Source: Chloromonas sp. AAM2
Taxonomy: Eukaryota; Chlorophyta; Chlorophyceae; Chlamydomonadales; Chlamydomonadaceae
Reading direction: 5' to 3'
DNA length: 17,189 bases
Assembly (NCBI GenBank): GCA_004335635.1
Contig: QAXH01006729.1
Coordinates: 4,830 to 22,018 of the forward strand
Part shown: in pieces, positions 1-8,696 of the stretch
Layout of the letters: each line of letters opens with the position of its first letter
Position numbering within the stretch: position 1 is the first letter of the stretch
Translations under genes and position numbers: made by a program
The notes under the pieces: generated by a model
Told to the model about the DNA's origin: nothing
What the model saw: the letters and a program-made list of their open reading frames with translations, nothing else
Databases searched by the model: none

Positions 1-30
1 CCCCCCCCCCCCCCCCACACACACACACAG
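1..30. repeat. C-run plus (AC)n microsatellite in an intron
   Basis: Sixteen C residues are followed by an AC dinucleotide run ending in AG. It lies in the intron just upstream of the first visible globin-gene exon and runs off the left edge, so its full length is unknown. The long homopolymer could also be an assembly edge artefact. Confidence 0.9.
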
Positions 31-54
31 TTTTGCCCTCTTGTGCCCCTTCAG

Positions 55-2996
55 GCGACGTGGACAAGGTGTCTGCCCTGCTTGCGGAGGGCCTCAGTGC
101 TGACCAGGCGGACTATGCAGGGCTCACACCGCTGCACATTGCTGCGGGCAAAGGAAGCGCACAGCTGGTGAGTCGACCGCTGATGATCCAGTGTTGCGGA
201 ATGCTAAGAGTGTGTACTAACAGTGCTAATGTCCGACTAGGAAACACCTGGACTTCCTGGTAGCAGGGTTAGCAGACTGTGACAGACAGTGATGCTTGGC
301 CGCTTGGCATCGCTGTACAACCAGTCACTCACTCATCCCCACACACACCACCTGTGGCCTATGTATTTCTTGCCCATGTTGCAACAGGTGCAGCTGCTGC
401 TGGACGCGCATGTGTGTGTGGCGGTGGCGGGCCGCAGCAGGGCAACCCCCCTAGCGGTGGCAATGGAGGTGCAGGTAAAACCGTTTTCGGTTGCAAGAAA
501 ATTACAGAATTCTGTCAGCGATCAAAGTCAGCAATCAAAACTGTTTTGGTAAGTCGTCATTATGCTAAAACAATGTTCAAGGTACAAAAAGGGAGGGTGT
601 TCACGTGGCAAAAACTCTTGACACATAAACGGTGTCGTGCATGAATGGTGTACCGACCGACAAACTGTCTTGGAGGGGCCAGAGGCAGAGGGGCAGGGTG
701 TGTGTGTAGGGTGTTGCGCTATTCACAGGATGCGTCGCCTGTTCAACATACACTTGTATTGTAATGTGACACATTATATACTTTATACAGATCGTTTTCT
801 ATACAGCAACCCCCCCTACCGGGCTTTGTATGTTGGTTTTATATGTGTGTGTTACACTTGCCTTGCCCCTGCAGTGTGCTGAGGTGGAGGTGCTGCTGCG
901 CGAGGTGACGGGCACTGGCGCTGAAACCACGCTGAGCAGGCCCCGCCTGCCGGTGGACCGGGCCTCGCAGGCGGCACTGAAAGGGGCGTCTGGACTGGAG
1001 CCTAGGGGGGTGGCGGCAATGCAGGTACGGTTTTGCAGAAGTGGATACAGGCACCTAACACAACTCCGTGCCAACCCTGACTTTGGAGCTCAAATTCCAA
1101 CTGATGTGTGTGTGTGTGTGTGTGTGGACATCTCCAGAGCACGCCAACCCAAGTTCCCTAGCTTCGTTCATGCTAACTTTGTTCATCCTTTTCGATCGTG
1201 AGCACTTACTGGACAAATGAACTTCACTCAGATCAAGTGCAAACAGACGGAATTTTGCCGCAACCACAACCGCAGGCCAAATTTACCGCAAAGAACCCGA
1301 CTTAGACACTCGGCCTCCACTGAATAAGTCGGAGCAGGTATCTGTTGGACATTAACTGAACATTGGTACCTGCCTGCTGCAGGCTGCCTGGTCCCTCCTG
1401 ACCAACCAGCACAAGCCCCGGGACAGCGGCCGCACCGTGTCATCCCTGGGCATGGCCTTCTTCACGCTGCTCTTCAAGGAGCACCCACACCTGCTAGAGT
1501 GAGTCACACCTGCCAGAGTGAGTCACACCTGCCAGAGTGAGTCACACCTGCCAGAGTGAGTCACACCTGCCAGAGTAAGTCACACCTGCCAGAGTGAGTC
1601 ACACCTGCCAAAGAATGTAAGACTGAGGCGACACTTGATCAGGGCAGAGGTACAGTACTGCTCCAATGAATTGTTTGTTTGGTGCGATTTGTGTCTGCCG
1701 CCGGTTTAACTCTGTTGTTAGGTTAGAGGGCAGCCAAATGCAGGGATGACTGCTGCACAAATTGCACACCTACACATCGCATCTGTTTCTGTGTTGTGTG
1801 CATCATGCTTGGCAAGCCGCAGCTCACAGAGCGTTCTCACAGCTGCCTTCAGTGCTTCTCTTCAGATAACTAAATCTGAAAATCTCGTTGGCTTCTCGTA
1901 GGTGCACTGTAGCAGATGAGTATTCACGACGGTAAAGGACGAACGATGCTAACACGAATTGAAATTGCCCTTTTGCAGCATGTTCTCCTTTGTGCGCAAG
2001 GACGGCAAGGTGGTTGAGTCAGACATGGAGAGGCATGCAGTGCGTGTGCTGACTACCCTGGGAAGGCTCCTGGAGCTTCTGGACGACTTCAACAAACTGG
2101 CAAGGTGTGACACACGTGGGGTAAGGTGTGACTCAAGTGTGGGACACAAGGGACTCACCACCCCTTGCTGACACTGTTCCCCTTTACTGGGATAAATTTT
2201 TGCAATTTGCGCAAATAGTTGATGTTTGCGTTGGACGTGCTACATGGTGTGCACTCCCTCCCTGTAACGTTGACAGTTCCCACAGTGGCTGCAGCGGTGG
2301 GACTGGGAGGCCGGTGCATGCGACCGCGGGGCAAGGGGGACCACGGGGGCCGCACAACAACCCATGCCATCGTATCCTCCCCCACAAACCAAAGGCCCTC
2401 ATCACGACACCATGAGATTCAACAACATTGCCATGTGTTAATACATGACCATGTACCAGTGCATCCATCCATGATAGTTGTACTTCATATCGTACATCCG
2501 TATCCTACACTCTCTTTACCCGCAGTGTTTCCACCGGTCTTGTGAAGCGTCACGTCGGCTATGGCGTCAGGCTGGAGCACTACAACCAGGTGCTGTCCAC
2601 CCTGGCCGCCTTTCTGCGCTCCGGACTGGACGACCTGGGACTGTGGGATGACGTCCAGGCAAGCGACTCTTTGCACTTCAGACTTTTTAAACCTATCAGG
2701 AACAGACAGTTCACTGAGCGTTTCAGTTCACTGTTCAATGTTCATTGCCAACTCAGGCCGCAGGTCGCGCAGGCAGCGACGGACAGCCGACGTGCGTCGT
2801 ATGCACAGCCCTGGGCTGAAAGTTTGCTCGCGGTGTTTTCCATGTGCAGGCCGATGCATGGACCAAGCTGTTTACCCTGATCAAGGGCGTTGCCACCGGT
2901 GTGTACGGGGAAGCATCACCAGACGATGAGCCTAAGGAGGCAAGGGCGACAGTGGCGGGCGCCAAGGCTTCAAAGGCCGCACACCACGAGGCTTGA
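55..2996 (+). CDS. Ankyrin-repeat/globin fusion protein, 5' partial
   Basis: Seven visible exons: 55-167, 388-474, 875-1024, 1383-1498, 1979-2104, 2526-2658, 2850-2996 (stop TGA at 2994). All phases match; exon 55-167 begins inside a codon, so the true start lies left of the window. Counting the first full codon (57) as residue 1, the visible part is 289 residues. Residues 1-95 hold about three ankyrin repeats, the clearest with GLTPLHIAA followed by LVQLLLD. Residues 117-260 form a globin domain: A-helix Trp119, FF at 142-143, HPHLLDMF with Phe157 at CD1, His174 at E7 (MERHAVRVL), proximal His206 at F8 (VKRHVGYGV), and H-helix Trp245 (DAWTKLF). Key haem ligands are therefore present, and the fold resembles neuroglobin/cytoglobin-type sequences rather than truncated 2/2 globins. 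A short Ala/Lys-rich tail follows. Haem and diatomic gas binding is inferred; the ankyrin part suggests a protein-docking role. The intron after 2658 uses a GC donor. Confidence 0.9.
1105..1126. repeat. (TG)n microsatellite
   Basis: Uninterrupted TG dinucleotide repeat, about 11 units, in the intron between globin-gene exons 875-1024 and 1383-1498. No function is apparent. Confidence 0.95.
1497..1610 (+). repeat. Six-copy 19-bp tandem array on a splice donor
   Basis: Six head-to-tail 19-base units start at 1497, 1516, 1535, 1554, 1573 and 1592. The first unit spans the end of globin exon 4 (last base 1498) and its donor GTGAGT at 1499. Units 2, 3, 4 and 6 repeat the context CCAGA|GTGAGT, and unit 5 has GTAAGT, so six good-looking donors stand in a row. 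Using a later donor would bring the in-frame TGA at 1500-1502 into the mRNA. The rest of this intron (1611-1978) shows nothing else I can name. Confidence 0.9.
2199..2261 (+). repeat. Dispersed 63-bp repeat, copy A (intronic)
   Basis: Lies in the intron between globin exons 1979-2104 and 2526-2658. It matches the reverse complement of 3259-3321 at about 58 of 63 positions by hand alignment, from TTTGCAATTTG to GCACTCCCTCC. Similarity stops abruptly on the right; on the left a short TTCCCCTTT is shared after a small gap. No terminal inverted repeats or target duplications could be established. Confidence 0.85.
2659..2849 (+). other. GC-AG intron in the globin gene
   Basis: The exon ending ...GACGTCCAG is followed by GCAAGC, not GT, and the next exon opens after CATGTGCAG at 2849. 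Joining them keeps the frame and gives WDDVQADAWTKLF, which reads across the globin G-to-H helix without a gap. CAG|GCAAG is the usual context for the minor GC-AG class of U2 introns. No better GT donor that preserves the frame is nearby. Confidence 0.8.
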
Positions 2997-3540
2997 GGAC
3001 AGGGCACTGGTTCTCTAGTTTTTGCTTTCAGCAAAGGGAGCTGTATGCTGCATGATTTCGCTATTTTTGCCGCCTTGCTTTTGCTTTCTGCTGCCAGCTT
3101 TTCTGCCTCTTGCTGCCTTGCACGCGCTTTTACGTCCGCAAACAATCGTGAATTTTGCTCTATGCCTGACTCTCGAGCACCTTGGAAAGAGTCTAGGATA
3201 ATTTATATGTCTGAACCTCCTGCAACTGTCAAGGAAATGGTGGGAATGACTCTTGGAAGGAGGGAGTGCACACCATGAAGCGCGTCCAACGCAAACATAA
3301 AGTATTTGCTCAAATTGCAAAGGGGAAGTCTCTTACGTACACTGACTCTGACTTATGATTAGTTGTGTGCCTTGACAGCTTGTGTCAGAGAATATCTGAA
3401 TCATGACCCTCATACACCCAGGAGATTCCGCGCACAGCACGGCCTGTCACTAGCGAGCAAATCAAAACGCAGGCACAGTGTCTACTCCTGCTCTCAACGT
3501 CCTGCAGTACATAGCAACGTCCTTTACCATCCTTGGCCCG
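2997..3540. other. Convergent 3' flanks of globin and TPR genes
   Basis: Spacer between two stop codons facing each other. It holds both 3' UTRs and repeat copy B (3259-3321). I found no TGTAA on the plus strand and no TTACA (the minus-strand signal) here, so the poly(A) sites are not assigned. The minus strand of 3025-3145 reads a Lys/Ala/Glu-rich stretch without a supported gene around it. Confidence 0.6.
3259..3321 (-). repeat. Dispersed 63-bp repeat, copy B (inverted)
   Basis: Reverse-complement partner of 2199-2261, with about five mismatches in 63. Both copies read the same short peptide (VCVGRA followed by WCALPP) on their own sense strand, which may be a relic of a coding repeat family or chance. 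It lies in the spacer between the two convergent genes. The two arms are about 1 kb apart and could pair as a stem in a read-through transcript. Confidence 0.85.
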
Positions 3541-6500
3541 TCAAAACCCTGACTTGATGCCCGCTGCGCCTGCTGCTGCGGCCGCATTCCCCGCTGCCTC
3601 GTTGATCGCGCTCTGCAAATCGGCGAACTGGCTCCATGCGTCGTCCTTCCTGGGCACCCGCAGCTTCCTCAGCAGCTCCTGACCCTTAACCACCACCTCA
3701 AGGGCCTCCTCGTACTGATGACCACTGCAAGGGCATGACACGTTTACACGTCAGCAGGATCTTCATACCAGGGTCTGTCGGTCAATCGGTCAGACATATA
3801 CCATTTATCAGTCCAAGCCTTGTTCGTACCTGGTGACGCAGTTTCCTTTCCTGCTTTAAATTTTCTTTATTCCAAATTTATGAACACAACATCAGGGGGG
3901 GCCACATGCGGTAACTAGCCAGATAGATACGCACACGACACGCACAGTATGGCACTACCCTGTAATCCAGTTTCATCCAGTACCTCGAGCTCTTCCAAAC
4001 TTAGAAACTTGACCGTACATTATATTTATATGTTCGTTCTCACCTGTACAGCGCCAACGCCAGCAAATGCCAGGCATCGGGATTGCTATCATGCTCCTCA
4101 ACGAGCGATGACAGAACGCCCACAGCAGTATCAGTGCTGTCATCCAGTTCAAGCAACAGCTTTGCACATTCGAATCTGAATTCAAACGACGGTGTGTCAT
4201 CCTCCTCTTCCTCTTCTTCTTCTTCCCCTTCTTCTAGCTGCCCTTGTTGCCCGGCATCGGTTGGTTGTTGGTTTGTTTGGGAGGAAGGGCCCCCTTGAGG
4301 TTCGTCCGCGTCCATGGCCATGGAACCCTGTAACAGAAACGGTTGATAGACCAGACACATGCCAGGTTGATAGTGTCATGTCAGCAACGTCACAAACCAG
4401 ACAGCAGAGAAAGCCCCGGGGTCAGCAGAGAGCGGAATCGCAAAACCAGGCGTGCCAAGTGGCAGCAGACAGCCAGACAGAACCGCCCGTCCCAGGCCAA
4501 CACGCAACTCGCACCGCATCGCTCGCTCCCTGTCGCTCAATACTTTCTCTGGGATGCGCAATCTTTCCACTGCCCTTCCTCTTCCACTTCCACCTCCTCC
4601 CCCTTTCTCTTGTCAAACCAATAGAAGTGTCTTCAACCGTCTTTAACCATATTCAATCGTGCGCACACACTTGTGGTGCTCCATCCGCCCGCATGCCCTG
4701 CGGCCCATGTCCCCTCCCCCCCTTTCGCTTCCCGGCCTCCTGGGGCTTCTGTGGCCCACCACATTGACTGCCTACTGTCTACTCATACGCATGTACCCAT
4801 GCATTCATAGGTCAACTAGCCAAGAACAATACAAAACGCACCTGCGGCTGCTCATCTTCCTGCATGCCGTGCTCCTCCTGTTCTCCATCTTCTTCTTCCT
4901 CGGAGTCTTCTGGGTCCCACCACAGGTTCATGGACGTGCGCAGGGCGGCCAGCGCAGCCTCGCCCCGGCCCTGCTCACTCAACAGGGCAGCCAGAGCCTG
5001 TGCATGCATGCATGCAGCAACAGCTTTTCACACAATGGTCTGCACATGCACGGTAGCAGCATGTGCATGCATCAACGAGCAGGACCCTGGCACTCGCCAC
5101 AGTGTCCTCTACCAACCCCCAGTGGTGTCCTTGTCAGCTTCACTGTGAACTCAGCTATGGACTGCATGGATTCTGTAGCAATCATGTTGGCACCTGCTCT
5201 GCCAGTTTATTGTAATCTATGAGTGATACCACCACGTCGAATGAGTGTCAGCAATCAGTTCCAAGGTGTCGCCTTTTCTAGCACTTCACATGCAGCCTAC
5301 CTGTCCTGGCTCGGGGCTTTGTGGTTGCAACTCGCTAGCCCTTGCAAGCGCTGCCTCTATCTGCGCGACTAGTCCGGCATCCAGGGGCACGCTGCGGGGG
5401 TCCGGCCCGCTCCCGCTCCCGCCACACCCTGCCCCGCTCCCGCCCACCCCTGCTGCTTGTTCCCGCGCCATACACGCCTGCATGACGCACACAGGATGTT
5501 TCCTTCATCAGTAGATTGTAATTTTATGAACATGATTATCACTATTACCATTGTTTTTCTGAGTAGATATTGTCATCAGTAAACAAATCTACAACGGAAA
5601 ACTAAATAATAAAATTCAAAATCGGCCAGGCCAGGCTGTCTGCTCGCATGCCACGCACGCCTGGCATCATTTATGGTACTGATGTAGAGGTCTGCGGAGA
5701 AGGGTCTCGTTTAGGCAGGCAAGTCAGCAGAGATCAGCATCCCTAGTACGGAAGAATTACTGTTACTACTGCACGAACAAGCCTCTGTGTGCCATACTTT
5801 GCGCTGTCGTACTGCCACACTGCTCTAGGCCGCACCTGCCCCAATAGCATTTCCGCGTGGCCACACAGGGCGCCGCACAAAGCCCTGGCAAGAGCTCGTG
5901 CCTCCGACTGCTGGCTTGGAGCTGCAGTGCCACAGGGAGCAGTCATCAATACATTACCGTCAACAGTTGCTTGCATGCCCTTCCCTCCTGCCATGATATC
6001 AACGTGATGGATTTCTCTCATCATCATGTGCAGGATGCAGGATTTGAGATGATGCTGCCGTCCCCACCTGCCCTGGCTGCCTCCAGTCGAGCCTGCAGCA
6101 GCGCGAGGCCCTGGGAGCTGTACTGGAGGGCAGTGTTGGGATCATCCTCAAGCTGCAGCACAGTACAAGTCATGACAACGGTGACACATCGGCATGAGCC
6201 AGTCGCACTGGAAATAACAACGATGCCAACTGTTGGAGCCAGCTTGCCGCCAGTGGCACTGATCGACCAACAGGCACGATCTCCGTGTTGGCACGACGTC
6301 ATGGCCAGCAACGGACAGAGTGCGACATGACCATGTCTGTGAAACTGATATGCTGTGAACTGCAGCAGTATGTGACCCATTGCTGAACAGTGCCAGCTCT
6401 GACTCCCAAATTGGTATCTGAATAAATTATCCGGAATGACCCACTTAACCATACACACACACCTGGGCTAGGTACATATACTTTTCATGGCCGGAGGTTG

Positions 6501-7505
6501 GCGCTGCTGCCACTGCCTGTGAACAGCATGGCGCAGGACAGAATGTGTGTGAAACGAAGCAGGAAAGGAGACCGGAATGGATAGACTGGAATGGATAGAG
6601 TGGGCAGTGCGCCAGACCAGTGTCCTGTGCCAAATTTATGTAAAGAGACATGTATAATGTTCAAAGGTACTATTGGTCGTGCATGATTCCACGTCACCAC
6701 ACCACCTGACACACCACCTGACACACACATCCCTCCACACACACCTTCCCACGTGCCCCGTCATCCCCCAACTCCGCAAGGAGACACGCATCGGCTTCTA
6801 CACCACTCACACACACTCTCACACCTCACACATCTCTCACACCCACCCACCTACCTGCACCAACGCTTCCTGTGCACCATCATCGCTTAGTTCCGCCAAA
6901 AGACACGCATAGGCGTCTAGCAGAGCCCCATTGCCTGGCTCCAGCCGCACAGCCTTCCGCAATGCATCCTTGGCAGCGTCAAAGTCGTCAAACCGCAACG
7001 CTATCTGTGCCTGCTGAAACAGCTGGGCTGCAGTCACCTGCAATTATACATCCCACAACTGATGAATAACTATGAAATATAACGGAGATTTCAAGCAAGA
7101 AGGGGAGCTGTTCAGCGGAAGTGTATGCCAATCAAGGTCCACCACAATCAAAGTAGATACGATACGAGAAGCTGTGCTTGTTGGGTTTGTGCCACGCTAT
7201 GCACGCATGTATGGGAATGGCCCAGCCATATCACTTGTGTGCAGCTAATTTTATGCTGCATAACTGGCCTTCACGGTTGCTTGCCACACTGGCACCACCT
7301 ACCCCAGTACCCTCTGCCCTTCACCCAAAACGATGGACTGTTGGACATGCTTGTGCATGCTTGATGCACTGCGATGCACTACATACCCCACGTACCCTCC
7401 ACATGATGGACTACGCACCTGTGGGGCTGTATGCTTGCTGCGGCCGCTTCCTGCCGCTGCCGCTGCTGCTGCGGCTGCCTTTCCCTTACGTGCAACTTTG
7501 GTCAT
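3541..7505 (-). CDS. ACL4: TPR protein, Acl4-like Rpl4 assembly chaperone
   Basis: Nine exons in transcript order: 7505-7419, 7037-6855, 6516-6463, 6152-6068, 5921-5836, 5477-5301, 4997-4842, 4327-4044, 3724-3541 (stop TGA at 3543-3541). Every junction is GT-AG with matching phase, giving 431 residues. The ATG at 7505 is preceded by an in-frame TAG nine bases upstream. The N-terminus is basic with a nine-Ala run (residues 10-18). TPR-like helices follow at 30-90 (FDDFDAAKDALRKAVRLEP), then the family hallmark EKYMYLAQ (101-108), ALCGALCGHAEMLL (about 150-163), a Gly/Ser-rich insert (about 173-192) and more TPRs. Acidic tracts occur at about 253-274 and 307-320, then the conserved end FEFRFECAKLLLELD and YEEALEVV with a variable Ala-rich tail. 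Acl4 proteins bind newly made Rpl4 (uL4) and escort it to pre-60S particles in the nucleus; acidic tracts fit a basic client. That role is inferred from family likeness; a generic TPR protein is the alternative. Confidence 0.85.
6673..6854. repeat. CA-rich low-complexity tract in TPR-gene intron
   Basis: On the plus strand this is a run of CAC/ACAC and CACCTGACACA repeats, including two back-to-back ACCACCTGACAC units near 6699-6724. On the gene's own strand it is TG-rich and directly follows the donor of the exon ending at 6855 (donor GTAGGT). Confidence 0.7.
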
Positions 7506-7955
7506 GGCGTGCTACCGATTAGGAAGGAATACTGGGCGATGCCTCAGACAGGGTTTGTAAAGTTGCGACAGGAAGAGTGATGCAAAGACGGCCCGCTGTG
7601 TTATTGCCAAGGCATCAGGGTCTGCTTCTCCTTCGCCGCCGGCGATTTAAAGTTTCGGTTTCCAACGCCTGCCAGTCGCGCTTCTTGAGTCACTGGCGCT
7701 GCTGGGTATGGCCTAGAGCACCGTCAACAGCAGTATGCCAGCACTAACGAAGCGCCACAGACACCCAGGATTTCGCCAGCATTCTCTGGGTGCAGCATGT
7801 AGTGTTCAGGTGTGCAACAACACTCAAATCTCGTTACAGAAAGGTGGACTATTTGTCAGCCAGGTGTCAGACAGTCTACAATTTGGATGTAATTTGGACG
7901 TCGTGTTGCTCGAGCGTGGCACCCCCATACCTGCCACCCATGACATTGGTTCTAC

Positions 7956-8036
7956 CTTAATGCTTGCTTAGCTGCATCGGAGTGGCCCTTGTCCACAGCA
8001 TCCAGAGCACCAATAGACAGGCTGGACCCTTGTCCG
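7956..8036 (-). other. Orphan exon-like segment with TPR-like residues
   Basis: On the minus strand an acceptor-like ...CTACCAG is followed by an open stretch ending in DKGHSDAAKQALR and then a donor-like AAG|GTAGAA. The end resembles FDDFDAAKDALR in exon 2 of the neighbouring TPR gene, including third-position differences in shared codons. Its donor phase does not match exon 2, so it cannot simply be an alternative first exon. It may be a decayed duplicate exon or chance. Confidence 0.3.
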
Positions 8037-8289
8037 CTGGTAGACTCCGATGTTTCAGGTAGTAACTGTTGATTACAATGCTTGGCAGGTGGCCACTCTT
8101 TGCAAACCAACAACACCTCTCGCCACCCTGGAACAAAGCATTCGCAACATCCATGCCATGTCAAGCAGCTTGTGCATTGGTGAGGGCATGGGTTGATGCA
8201 GGACAGGGCGTGGACAATGGCGCAGAGGCTTTCAGGCTGCCACAATGCCATGTGGCTCCCCGATACATCTGGGATATCCCTATTTGGCG

Positions 8290-8297
8290 TATAAAAG
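8290..8297 (+). promoter_or_regulatory. TATA-like box, candidate FkbM gene promoter
   Basis: TATAAAAG flanked by GC-rich bases (GGCG before, CGCC after). It is the only strong TATA match on the plus strand in the divergent region. The distance to the ATG at 8697 implies a long or spliced 5' UTR. Confidence 0.4.
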
Positions 8298-8696
8298 CGC
8301 CGTGATAGTTCCGGGTAGAAGGCAAACACGCATGCTCGCTAAGTTGGAAAATCACACATGAGGACCATGGATACAAGAAGGCAAGTAAAGTATTTCGTAA
8401 TTCTAATACTGAGGGCCATGCATGCATGCGCAACTGTCTGTGGGAACAACCATGCCACCATTCACAGCAGCCGGCTTTGTTAAGGAGCGGGGGGCGAGAG
8501 TGAGACGCAACTGCCGTTGCAACTTGCAACCGCGTTGGAACGTTGAAGGACGGTCCCGTAACCAGAGCCCCAGTCCAGTGCACAACCCTTCCAACACTTC
8601 GTACATCCCGCTTCGCTTCATGTCCATAGCACGACGATTCTAATGCCGTTGGCTTTGCTATCGGCAACCTCAGACGCGCATCTGTTCATTTGAAGG

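Larger units (their letters stand above)
7506..8696. promoter_or_regulatory. Divergent promoter region, TPR and FkbM genes
   Basis: About 1.2 kb separates the two divergent start codons. On the plus side TATAAAAG at 8290-8297 is the best TATA-like box, about 400 bases before the FkbM ATG. Upstream ATGs such as that at 8358 would then sit in the 5' UTR unless it is spliced; a GTAAAG donor-like site follows at 8385. On the minus side TTTAAA at 7646-7651 lies about 140 bases before the TPR ATG. The interval also holds an exon-like minus-strand segment (7956-8036). The rest shows no supported gene. Confidence 0.5.

Noticed and set aside
1497..1610. CRISPR-like array
   Set aside because: The 19-base units are directly adjacent with no spacers, in a eukaryotic gene; it is a simple tandem repeat.
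2128..2545. Plus-strand frames in globin intron 5
   Set aside because: They cover the dispersed repeat and intronic low-complexity sequence; no acceptor/donor pair keeps the globin frame through them.
2753..3145. Minus-strand 130-codon frame opposite the last globin exon
   Set aside because: Its C-terminal half is antisense to exon 2850-2996. The Lys/Ala/Glu-rich N-terminal part is noted as a curiosity only, since no exon structure supports it.
4192..5222. Long plus-strand frames of 187-191 codons with Ser/Pro/Leu-rich products
   Set aside because: They are antisense to TPR-gene exons 7 and 8; Ser runs mirror the Glu codons of the acidic tracts.
7735..7971. 78-codon plus-strand frame in the divergent promoter
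   Set aside because: No domain sense and it overlaps the opposite-strand exon-like segment at its end; unsupported.
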